This document shows, piece after piece, positions 37,101 to 47,585 of a stretch of 64,000 nucleotides of DNA. The DNA comes from Helichrysum umbraculigerum (taxonomy: Eukaryota > Streptophyta > Magnoliopsida > Asterales > Asteraceae), in the NCBI GenBank assembly GCA_949592205.1, contig CATIUR010000006.1, positions 64,910,001 through 64,974,000 of the forward strand. Reading direction: 5' to 3'. The stretch's first letter is position 1. The number at the start of each line of letters is the position of its first letter. The position numbers and the translations under genes are program-made. The notes under the pieces were generated by a model that was given only the letters and a program-made list of their open reading frames with translations, was not told the origin of the DNA and did not search any database.

Positions 37101-38411
37101 GAAATTGCTGGATGATAGCTGTCACCCGTATTTTCAACCATTAGTGAAGGCACATCATTCCCATCAGCAGAACCTTCTCCTCCAAAAACACCAACTGCTG
37201 TTTGCATGGTCCTACAAGCATAACAATGTGGTGGTGACACATTTTCTGATCATCAACATAACATTCACTCTCATAACAGGTTCGGGTCAAAGGGGGAATA
37301 TTTTGGTTAGGTTTGGGTCAAGGTAGGGTTGACCTAAAACACTTTTAATCCAAATTTTTGAAAATTATAATGTTAAAAATGATTAACTGTTTTTTAGTAT
37401 CCTTTTTTCATTTCAGATGATTTCAAAGGTATTAGACATTATAAATACACTTAGGGAGTCATTCAACCTGTAAGACCCGTTCGACCCATTTGAGGCATTT
37501 TTTAAGCTAGTTTGTTTCAAATTGACCCTTTAGATAGTTATTTATATCTCGATCAACCCATTCCTGAGTTAATTGAGGTCGAAGATGCCATGTTTACTAT
37601 CTACATTCCTCTTGGAGAAACAAAATTAGTTGTTAATCAACTAGTTTTCAACGTATGACTTGGATGATACGGCATAATAAACATTAAAATCTCATTCTGG
37701 TTTACGTGAGCTCAAAATGATTGGAGAAGGTACCTCAGCATAGGTGAAACAACAACCAATTCAATATGTTTGAAAAGACCAGATGCATGAACATGCTTCC
37801 GAAGATTATCCACCTGTTGAATTTACCAAAGTCAATTTAAAGCTCTTACTGATTAAGATGCAAGGGCTAATGGGCATGATAAACACAGTTAATAAAAAAT
37901 CTAGTGTTTCACATATATGTGTCAACTTGAACAATAGCACGATTTACTTCAAATATTTTGTAAATGCAGAACATATCAGTTTAATTAGAAGGCGTTAGCT
38001 GAATTATCCTCTTCTTATAATGCTCAACCACTGATCATTTTTAGCATGTCGCTCCATTTTTTGGATAGAAACTTTTTGCTTCGGTAATTACTATTATTCC
38101 AAGAAGATGACTCGTTTGGAAATAGACATCAATTCAAAAAAAGAACTACCAAAATTGGTAGTAAACCTGTTGCCAACCAAGAGGGGTAAGAGGTGCATCA
38201 AACAGTTCTTCAGACATATATGCATTGGGGTCCTTCTGTCCTTCTACATTGTGAACCCCTTGAGCATGCCTCACCTAGTAACAATTTACGCCATCAACAT
38301 TGACCCAATAAAACAGCAGATTGAGCAACAAAATTGAAAAACAAAACATACCAGATGGATGGTTTTAGAACAGTGCAGAGGATACACACCTTCACTAGCA
38401 CAAGACCCCAT
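34121..38411 (-). CDS. Phosphoglycerate mutase-like histidine phosphatase, copy B (diverged)
   Basis: Same family and exon structure as copy A: 38411-38352, 38274-38167, 37813-37734, 37211-37049, 36576-36502, 36344-36256, 36130-36011, 35746-35702, 34202-34121 (60, 108, 80, 163, 75, 89, 120, 45, 82 nt), 273 aa, no stop or frameshift. VRHAQG (R22-H23), SPMLR (R83) and VVSHSGF (H206) are kept. It departs from copies A and C at positions that agree between those two: DSDRPAIS becomes DSYHPAIS (D115Y, R116H), VELCRE becomes VDLCRE (E131D), FSL becomes FSY before exon 7, and KH becomes IP at the exon 8-9 joint. The last intron is enlarged to 1.5 kb by a 1.1-kb foldback element. Its non-coding first exon ends at 39036. 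Copy B may be losing or changing activity; the open frame suggests selection has not lapsed for long. Confidence 0.9.
34334..35445. mobile_element. Large foldback MULE-type element in phosphatase copy B, 9-bp target duplication
   Basis: The terminus GGGTTAATAATGGTTTAATC is mirrored by GATTAAACCATTATTAACCC. Arms of roughly 400 bp pair along their length, including tandem TTAACCACTCAACTT units and an inner palindromic CGTAAGATCTTACGAT section. The flanks are the 9-mer ATATTTTTT (34325-34333 and 35446-35454). Absent from the matching introns of copies A (400 bp) and C (470 bp). Non-coding. Confidence 0.9.
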
Positions 38412-39658
38412 TTCTGCACTTTTATAATAAACCAAACTTATTACGAAACGTTCAAATTAACAAATAGTGTCTCCTATTGACTATCTAGCAACCACTTAAC
38501 ACCATTAACAACCAACCAACTACAAATCCACCCCCCATCAGGCATCAGCATACAATTAAAAAAAATCCTGTTAACTAAAACGGGCATACTAAACGCCGGA
38601 TTGATCTTCTCTCCAGAAATAGATAGATAAATAATAAAAACTTTACTGTGAAAGCTCATACATGTTATGTGAGGTTTTGATCTCAAATATTTTTGTTACA
38701 AAACGATTATTCACGTCAATATGGTAAAACTAGTATATTAAAGTATTAAACAAAAAACTAAATATATATTTTTTCACCTTAATTATTATATATCTATACG
38801 CAGGGGTGGATCTATAAAAAAAAATTATATTTTTTATTTCGTGTGGGCGTTACCTTAAAATTTTCCATTTTTTTTTATAATTTATAATATCTTGTGGAGG
38901 CGGCTGTCTACGCTGCCCCAATCAGATAAATAATAAAAAGAATGATTCATGCAAAACAATAAACATAAAGATACCCTTAAAGACTTATGGATAGCAGACA
39001 CAAATCAATTTATTCGTTTTTATGTATTATCTTACCATATACGGATCGAGAACACCAAAGAAGAATGGAGACAATCCAGAGAAAATTAACTTGTCCGTGA
39101 TTCAAGTGGATTGACTGCTGTTGATATTCCAATTAAAAAATACTGATCGACTTTACTATTACTCTATTAGCATTCTCCTTAATTATTATAATTATAATAA
39201 TATATAATATATTTACAATCTCCTTTTAATATTTTTGAAATGAATTTTCAATTTTACCTAAAACCTTTTTTAATATTGGGAATATATTTCTATTATATCT
39301 TGATGAATGTTTTGAAGCCTTGAAAAAAGATGGTATACGAGTAATATATTAGACTTTATCTCTACTACATATAAACCATCTTACTACTCTATTTATAGAA
39401 ATCTTAAAATTTTGATATTCAACATTCCTAAATTTAAAATGTTTAATTTTCATATTGTAATACCTCCTATCAATTTGTTTAATCTTAAGCTCTTTCTTAA
39501 TCTAAATCTTTACCTCTACACACTAAATTATCGTTATCGATTCATCATCTTTAATAATACATCAGAAAATAGTAAATATAATTATATATACAATTATCGT
39601 TGATTTATAATATTATACTCTGCTGCATTGCGCGAGTATTATGCTAGTAATTATAATA

Positions 39659-39916
39659 CTCCCTCCGTCCCATTATAAGTGTACAGTTTTGACTTTTGAA
39701 AGTCTAACTTTTACAACTTTGACCTTAAATATTTTTATCTGTGTTATATAATACTTGATGTAAAATATATGAATGGATTGGGTTTTATATGTATTTTCGT
39801 TGATATAATTTTTATCAGGGATTATATAACACAAATAAAAATATTTAAGGTCAAAATTAAAAAAGAAAGACTTCAAAAAGTCAAAAATGAACACTTGTAA
39901 TGAGATGGAGAGGTAG
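39659..39916. mobile_element. Stowaway MITE between phosphatase copies B and C
   Basis: The left end CTCCCTCCGTCCCATTATAA and the right end TTGTAATGAGATGGAGAGGTAG are inverted repeats, with TA on both sides (39657-39658 and 39917-39918). The interior arms (AAATATTTTTATCTGTGTTA and ACACAAATAAAAATATTTAA) also pair. Confidence 0.85.
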
Positions 39917-39993
39917 TATACATCATTTGTCAAAAGCTAATGAGATTATGAGAATACTACAAGCTTTTTTAATTGGCTGACTTTGGTAACATG

Positions 39994-41199
39994 ACAGGAA
40001 CCAGTCAAAAAAGCCCACCAAATGTTAATTTATAAACTTTATTAAATAGGCCCTCTAGCCCAAAATTTGTTGGACCCCCCAAACTGAAATAAAAATAAAT
40101 TTGAGCCCAACATATCTATGTAATTTACATTCCCTTTGCTAATATGTAATCCCAATACATCGATTTGAGTATTGGTAAATGGAAATTGCTTTTTTCTCAT
40201 CTACTAAATCTTCATCTCTTAACTTGAATTATTACCTTTGTTTTTGTTTTTAACTAGTAAATTCTAATTGTGTACTTTCTAGTGAAATTCTCAGCTTTTT
40301 TTAACCAATATATATGAATATATGAATATGATGAAGTTGTAATATATTATATATTATTAATTATTAATAGTTGTCTCTTATTGTTCATTTATTTAGATTT
40401 AGATTTATATTTATATTTATGGTTGCTCTTTCCTTTTTTTCTTTTTTTTTACCTTTTTGTTTTTCATTAAGTGATCCCCTCCCTATAATTAACATTGTGT
40501 ATTTGTTTAATTATAATGGTGGTGGCATGTGTTTTATATATGTCTAGTAGTACTTGTTTAGCTGTTTTGTAAATTGTTCTTTTTAGTGTTTTTTTTATAG
40601 TTGTATGCTTTGTCAAAAAATTCCGAAAATTCTTCAAAAGAAAAGATTTATCTTCAAATTTGATATTTACATGGAAACTCCAACTATAAATGTGATCAAT
40701 AATATTCACTGCTACTTTGTGCTATTAATTGACAAGGCAATTGTAGTAGAATGTAATTGGTGCGATTTATTGCTAAGTTAACGTTTTTGTGTAGTCTTTG
40801 GTGCAGTTTTTGCCTAGATTCATGTTGTTTTGGCCCATTATTATTACTATTTCAATTGATGCTTTTTAGTAGTTTTTTTGGTGCATTATTTGTCTAGTTT
40901 AAATGTGTTTAAGCTGCTGTTAATTGATGTTTTTGTATTAGTTTAGCTACCGTTTCTATGTTGTTTTAGTAACTATCTTATGTTATATTTCTGCTTTTTT
41001 AGCTGCTATTTTGTGTTGTTTTAGCCTACTTATGTTTTGTTTTTTGCAAACTTATGTGTTGCTTTGTGCGGAATCTAGTGTAGTAAGATGTAACTTTGTG
41101 CATAATTTAGTATAGCAGTTTGTAATTTTGTCCATGATATTATGTCTAATACGTAATTATTTTTGCCCCTCACAATCGAAATTCCTGGATCCATCACTG
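39994..41199. mobile_element. Non-autonomous hAT-type element with paralogous empty site
   Basis: The ends are ACAGGAACCAG and CTGGATCCATCACTG. The flanks GTAACATG (39986-39993) and GTAACATA (41200-41207) differ at one base. The homologous place in unit A (near 33800) reads GTAACATGTGTTG without any insert, so the empty site is in the window. The interior is T-rich and non-coding, with repeated TTTTAGC/TGCTATTTTG words. Confidence 0.7.
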
Positions 41200-41594
41200 G
41201 TAACATATGTTGCTGCAAGTTGCAACATGGCAATAATGATTACTAGCATTAACAATCATCAGTCAACTATAACCCAACCCAATTTCGTAGAAATAGTAGG
41301 TATGTGATTTTAACTAGAGTAAGACAAAAGCATAACTGAAGAGTGAAGACTATATGATATTGATTGAAGAGATGCATAATCATCGGTTCAGTATTCGCTA
41401 ACGACTTTTCACATGACTGCATACATCATGTTGGGGTTACAAGAATTTCATGACAGATAGTGATGATTTTTTATCCAAAATAGTAGTCGTATAATTGTCT
41501 AATTTCCATCTGAAAATTGGGAAAATGAAATATCTAATGCAGCTGTTTTGACTAAAGCTGTATCAAAAGAGACGTATGGGAATATAATTCCATA

Positions 41595-44500
41595 CTAAAC
41601 AGCATCACTCGGAACATCAGCACCACTAGGAATTTTTCCAGGAAAGTCGGTTTTGGAAGTGTTTGATCCTATCATGCTGCAAATACAAATTGATCAGTTA
41701 GATGATTTTAAAAGTATCAGGTAACTTTATTGTGCAGAACAAAATGGTCGGGTCAGGTTTACCCGGAACACTTTTGTTCAAAAAATATAGAGCAATGCTA
41801 GGCTTACAAAAATTTTACAAAAAAAATGAATACAAGATGAGGTGGACCAATCATGTGAATGAAAAGAATTAAGAAAGAGAAAAATACATGTAATTTGATT
41901 GGTCAAACTCTCATGCCATGTCATTTTGTAAACTTTTGTTTGTAAAATTTTTGTAACTTTAGCATTTTTCAAAAATATAATTCTTTTAAAGCAATCTCTT
42001 AAATAGTCGTATATGATTACATAAATAATACTACAATCTTTTTAATATGATGATTTAGAAGGTTTCATGCACTAAAAAATATCTTTCAAAACACCTTTTA
42101 GATTAAACCATTATCAAGCATTTAGAATTTAAAAAGATAAGCTTACCATCTATCGACGATGACCACTGAACGAAGCTCACAGTTGTTGAAGCTGAGTACA
42201 ACACGATAACAAAAAGAGTTAACGGTTGGTTGTCAAAGAGTGCAATGGGGTTGGTTCAGTAAACGAAAAAAGAAAAGACCATGAATAACCAATATATATA
42301 AGGGTCAAAACCAACTTTACCACAAAACTCATCATGTTTTCTCTCATCGTCACTAACTCTTTTAACAAAAGAAAACATGTCATTTTGTTGGTATAGCTGT
42401 TTGACGCCATAGACTTGTTCTATCCTTCCGTAAACAAATTAAATAGACAACTTACTGTTTATGCATTTCCTTCTGAAGGGTGGGATGAAGATCATCTCCA
42501 TACGCACCAAGTGTGTGAAACAAGAAACCACTATGGGTAACAACTGCAATCTCCGTCTCTTCCCGAGTCAACAGCCTACATAATATAATGTCAAGAGTCA
42601 AGACAGAATATGTGAGAGATGAAAACGGAGTCATTTATAATTGATTCAAAAATCATCATATATTCATACGTTTATAAGATGTAAAAATATATATGCAATG
42701 TCAAACTGTGAATCTTAATTTTTGATAATGAATATATAAGTATAATGAGATGTCACCATTTCATGAACTTCACCCCCCTGGCTGCAACATCTTCATTCCT
42801 TTCTCTAGTATCAGATGTCCACAAAACATCGCCATCGTTTTCTATCTGAGTAAAACATGAAAAAGTATACTTAGCACTTTTAGCAGGAAAATTAATCTTG
42901 AAAGTTAAAACTACATTTCCAATTCAAATTGGATGGAATTAAATACGAATTGACAATGTATCTCTAACTTAAGTAATTATAAAACCAGAGTGGTAGGAAT
43001 TGTGGAAGTTACTTACCAAAGAAAAATCAATTGCTGGGAACATGGGTTTGTATTCAGTTATGCTTCTCCTCCTATCACATGGGTGAACACCCTACATGAA
43101 TTGCATTGAAATAGAACTCAGAAACATATCTATCTTTACGCTAGATAAAAACAGATCTGCCCTGCTTGACCTGATATCCAACTTGATACATAAATAAAGT
43201 TAAGCATTTTAGTAATTTGACCCCTTTCCTTTTTTTTATATCTAATTCATACAGTTTCACCTGTGCGACCCGTTATCAATACATGGGTTAAAATTTTCAC
43301 TTCTTTCAACATGCATTTCCTATATGTTCCAGTTCACCGCCATTAAAAATATAACTCATATCCAGTTTAAACATATCATCTTCCAGTTTTGCTAATAATA
43401 ACTTGGAAGTGTATATATCATCATATACTTCATAGCCAATTTATTGTCATTCATCAAATACATCGACAGTTTTTATATTGAACACCTATGGTTCATTTAG
43501 TGATAAAGCCATTGTTTTTAATATTCGGGTGCTAGAAATGATGTCACATACCAAATGTTCTCGACAAAGCTCAACAGCAATGAACGGAGGACAATTTAGA
43601 CTTGAAATTGCAGGACGATCACTCTCCCCCGTATTTGCAACCATTAGTGGAGGCACATCATTCCCATCAACAGAACCTTCACCTCCAAAAGCACCAACTG
43701 CTGTTTGCATGGTTCTACAAGCAGAACATCACATGTTCATCTTTATATCAGTCTTATATGGTACAATTATCTTATTGGGATGCCAGCTTAGCCTGATAAC
43801 GGATACACTATCATTTCAAAAAAATTGGTTGCTGTAACAATGGCATTTAAGTTTAACTTATTTTCTTAATCAGACTCGAAGCAGCCAGACTGCAAATAAA
43901 CTTGTTCAAACGATTATTAAACAACAGGAGAGATAGGAAACGAAAAAAACAAGCATCATAAGAAAATGACCATAATTTATATTCTAAACAAAAATCTATT
44001 TTATAAAGGCACCGATTTAGTAAAGTTCCGTAGATTTTAGAATTACAGGAAAATGGATTTGGTTAGAGAAAAACATTTTGTGGTGAAACTCTTTCTGATC
44101 GTCATAACTAGAAGAGGGGAATGTGCAGCTTAACAAGTTCTGTCAGAGGGAGATAATGAGATATATTTTCGTGCAGGTTGGGTCAGGACGTCAGGGAGGG
44201 GTCGACCCCAAACACTATGATCAATTTTTTTTAATAGGATTTCAAATTGGTAACGATTTAATTTCTTGTTCAAAATGATTTCAGAGGTTATATACAATGA
44301 AAATACACTTCGGAAGACATCCAACCTGTTTGACAAATTGGACCCATTTGATCCATTTCTTTAAGCTATTATGTCCCACATCCCGTTAAGGACAACCCAA
44401 ACAACCCTTCATGAGTCAATGGGGTCAAAACTGCCACCTATAAGCATAAGTTCCACAATAATACAGTGAACTATGTGTTTATTGTCAATAACATGATACT

Positions 44501-45446
44501 GTAGAAAGCAGAAAGGCTCTGCTGTTGTGGTCTTGTGGGGGGTGGGGGGGGGTGGGGACCTATGTGAAGTGTTGTCTTTTACTTAAGAACTAATAAAAGT
44601 CCCCTTGGATAGCAAATATATTTCCAAGGGATATTTCCAAACCAACTATTTTTCAACTTATGGCATAATACAGTAATAAAGTTTAATCCTCTTATTGATT
44701 CACATGACTTAAAAATGATCGGGAAAATGTACCTCTGCAAAGGAGAAACAACAACCAATTCAATCTTTTTGGAAAGACCGGATGCCTGAACATGCTTCCG
44801 AAGATTATCCACCTATTAAATATATCAAAGTCAGTATAGGGGCTAGCTGATTATGACACAAAGGTCGATGAGCATGATAAATAGTGATTAAATAATCGTG
44901 TGTTTCGCACATATGTGTCAACTTCAACAATAACGTGATTTTCTTCAATTTTCACACACATAAAATATCATTATAATCGAAAAACCTTAGCAGTTTCAGC
45001 CACTTCTTTATGAAGCTCAACAACTGATCATTTTCTGAATGTCTCTCTTTTCGAAGTGGATCCACTTTTTGGATACAAAAATTTGTCTCAGTAATTACCC
45101 TTATTCCAAGAAAATGGCTCCTTTCAAAATTAGACGTCAATAAGATAATAAAAACTACTAATATTGGTTGTTTTAATTTTAACCTGTTGCCAACCAAGAG
45201 GGGTAAGATGTGCATCAAACAGATCTTCAGACAAATATGCATTGTGGTCCTTCTCCCCTGCTACATTGTGAACCCCTTGAGCATGCCTCACCTAGTAACA
45301 TTTACACCAACACAGTTACAATGACCAAATCTATCAACGTAGACCAAAGAAAACAGAGGATTGATCACTATAACAGAGAAACATACCAGATGAATGGTTT
45401 TAGAGCGAAGCAGAGGATATACACCTTCACTAGCAGTAGATCCCAT
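41595..45446 (-). CDS. Phosphoglycerate mutase-like histidine phosphatase, copy C
   Basis: Third tandem copy, 273 aa. Exons: 45446-45387, 45291-45184, 44812-44733, 43714-43552, 43091-43017, 42845-42757, 42575-42456, 42191-42147, 41676-41595, the same nine lengths as A and B, all GT-AG and in phase. Catalytic motifs: VRHAQGVHN (R22-H23), SPLQRTMQT (R83), AVELCRE (E131) and VVTHSGF (H206, with T instead of S at 205). It ends DFPGKIPSGADVPSDAV. A non-coding first exon (46174 to about 46270) with a TATA box completes the gene. Judged by motif retention it is the copy, with A, that best keeps the ancestral enzyme. Substrate unknown; the family name does not prove glycolytic activity. Confidence 0.93.
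44537..44557 (+). repeat. G-rich tract in copy C intron
   Basis: Runs of 6, 9 and 4 G separated by single T, on the non-template strand relative to the gene's mRNA complement. It could form a G-quadruplex on the plus strand. The same intron position in copies A and B lacks it. Confidence 0.7.
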
Positions 45447-46173
45447 TTCTGCAATACGATAATAAACTACACTTAAATAACTTATCAAAGAAACAAATAA
45501 CCTCTCTTATTGAGAATGGAGCAACCAAAAAAAGAGACTCGGATCATTAAATCATATTTGCACAACCATAAATAGTACATTAGTACTAGCATGTAAACAA
45601 GTGCATTTATCAGGCCAATAAACATGATGCTACATTCTTGTAAAGAAGATAAATTAAATAATATATTCATACATTAATCATTGCAAGCTAAAATTATACA
45701 GTGTCTACCAACTCCTGCAGTAGAATGTAATTAAGAACAAAATGTTTATTTGCTGACTAATCTAAACACAAGCAACAGAACATAGCATTAAAATTTTATG
45801 CAGCCAACCAAAACCCTAAAACCTTTCCAAATGGCTTATTAATCATTAATGTATTCTTCCGACGCAATACACCACTGATTCACATCAAAATGAATTCAAA
45901 ATAAATTAAAATAAAAAAGAGGAACGAAAAGAAACATCGATTGTGTTCATCACAATAAAATAAACATCACAGAAACACGAACAAACACTACATTTCATTT
46001 CGTAATCAACAAACGCAATCAACATGAACGCATCTAACGACTTTTACGATAATAATCAACGAAAAAATTCTAAAAATAAAAGTAATAATAAGAACTCGTA
46101 CATAAATAAAATAAACATATACGTACATTTCAAAACTAATAAAAAAAATCAAATCATTCATTCATTTAAATTA

Positions 46174-46306
46174 CCAGAAACAAGTGATGATGAACAACTG
46201 AGAAGAAGAAGAGCGGAACGACGTCGTATGGACGGTTGCGATTCAGAGAGAAAAACTTGTCCGAAATTCAAGGGAGTTGGCTGTTGGTTTTCGCTACTTA
46301 TATAAG
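46174..46306 (-). promoter_or_regulatory. Core promoter and non-coding first exon of phosphatase copy C
   Basis: Minus-strand TATATAA lies at 46297-46306, and about 30 bases further the leader would start. The leader ends with a donor TTTCTG|GTAATT at 46174/46173, spliced to the acceptor TTGCAG just before AAATGGGATC. Equivalent donors exist for copy A (33569) and copy B (39036). The sequence ACAACAGCCAAC...TTGAAT near each putative start is shared by the copies. Confidence 0.6.
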
Positions 46307-46309
46307 CTG

Positions 46310-46888
46310 AGTTTATTAATTTTAAATTATTTTTATTATTATAATTAAATTTAAAATTCAATAATATACTAGACGTCACAATATGCGCCATTGTTTCTTG
46401 CGGGCGCCGTGTGCGATTTGTCTCCCTAGTAACCGATTGTACAAGTAGGATAGCGTAATGTACAAGTGTAAGTTTGGGTACGTGGTGGACGTCGTGTGGT
46501 GTTGTCTCTCTAAATTGGTAATAGTACAAGAGAAACGCGTAACGTACAACTAATCGGATTTTTTGAGTGGTGCGTGTTGTTGCTTTTCGTCGACGTTACC
46601 CGCCATGTGATACGTCGTCGTTTTTTGTGTCAGGTATATTCTGTATTTTATTCTTTAGTTTATTCATTATTCTTCAAAAAGTTTAAATCCGTGTAAATTG
46701 GATCGGATATCCATTAATCCTGATTCGGTAATTCAGTTAACCAAATATTATTATCGATGTGTACTGTCATTATGTGTTGATGGAATATTTGTCTTTATTT
46801 TTTATATATTATATATTTATATTTATTTTTAGAATACATAGAGAATAGAGATATTCCAGAGTAATAAAATTGTGATACGAGTATATTA
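46310..46888. other. Upstream flank of copy C, no gene seen
   Basis: Probable promoter-distal sequence, with a GC-richer patch at 46380-46625. Nothing recognisable. Confidence 0.5.
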
Positions 46889-47582
46889 GAGCACACGGAG
46901 TGATGTTCTGAGTGAGAATTTTGTAGTGAGGATTTTGTGGAGTGGTAACAGTATTCTGGAGAGTGTTCTGAACAGTGTTCTGTAATTTTTTATTATTTGT
47001 TTTATTTGTTGATTTAATGTAATAAAATGTATAAATTAATATTTAATAACACATAAATCAAATTAAAACAACGTTTAATTCATTAAAATAAAATAAAACA
47101 AGTTACAATTTTCGAACAGCCTCAAACGGCTCATTTTTAAAAAAAATATTTTTTTTACAAACAGCCTAAACGGCTATATTAAAAAGTAGAGAACCCATTT
47201 AAGTTTATATTAAAAAGCCCATTCTATACATGAAATTAAAAGGCCCAAACAAAAAAAAAACAAAAACAAAAAAAAAAGAATAAAGAAAGAAACCCTATAC
47301 TTTCTTCACCCGTCACCTTCACATTTTTGTCTTCTTCTCCATTCTCCATTTTCATTTCTGCAACCAGTGGTATCTTCCATTTCAATTTTAACAAGAAAAG
47401 CATCACTTTGGAAATGTATAAATAAAAAAGAAAAAGAAAAGGAAAAGAGGAAAACGTTGTTAGTTTCGGCTTTTGATTCTGGACGCTGGCCCGTGAACGC
47501 CGATGGGAACGGCGACGAGAACGCCGTCCGACGGCGTTCTCATCGGAAAACATTGAAAAAACGGTGCCCACTCCTTGTGCTC
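46889..47582. mobile_element. PIF/Harbinger-like element with TTA target duplication
   Basis: The ends GAGCACACGGAGTG and CACTCCTTGTGCTC are inverted repeats with one mismatch in 14. TTA flanks on both sides (46886-46888 and 47583-47585) fit PIF/Harbinger. It contains repeated CAGTGTTCTG words on the left and a palindrome GAACGCCGTCCGACGGCGTTC at 47519-47539. No transposase, so a non-autonomous copy. Short frames at 47236-47594 lie inside it and are not host genes. Confidence 0.75.
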
Positions 47583-47585
47583 TTA

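Larger units (their letters stand above)
28944..46306 (-). repeat. Three-unit tandem segmental duplication carrying phosphatase genes A, B and C
   Basis: Units A (about 28944-33870), B (about 33870-41265) and C (about 41265-46306) share 3' flank (the CGACTTCACATGACAGCAT stretch at 29110, 34030 and 41400), all exons, intron positions, and a non-coding first exon. Unit B is longer because of insertions at 34334-35445 and in its upstream spacer. Boundaries are approximate, judged by eye. Confidence 0.8.
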
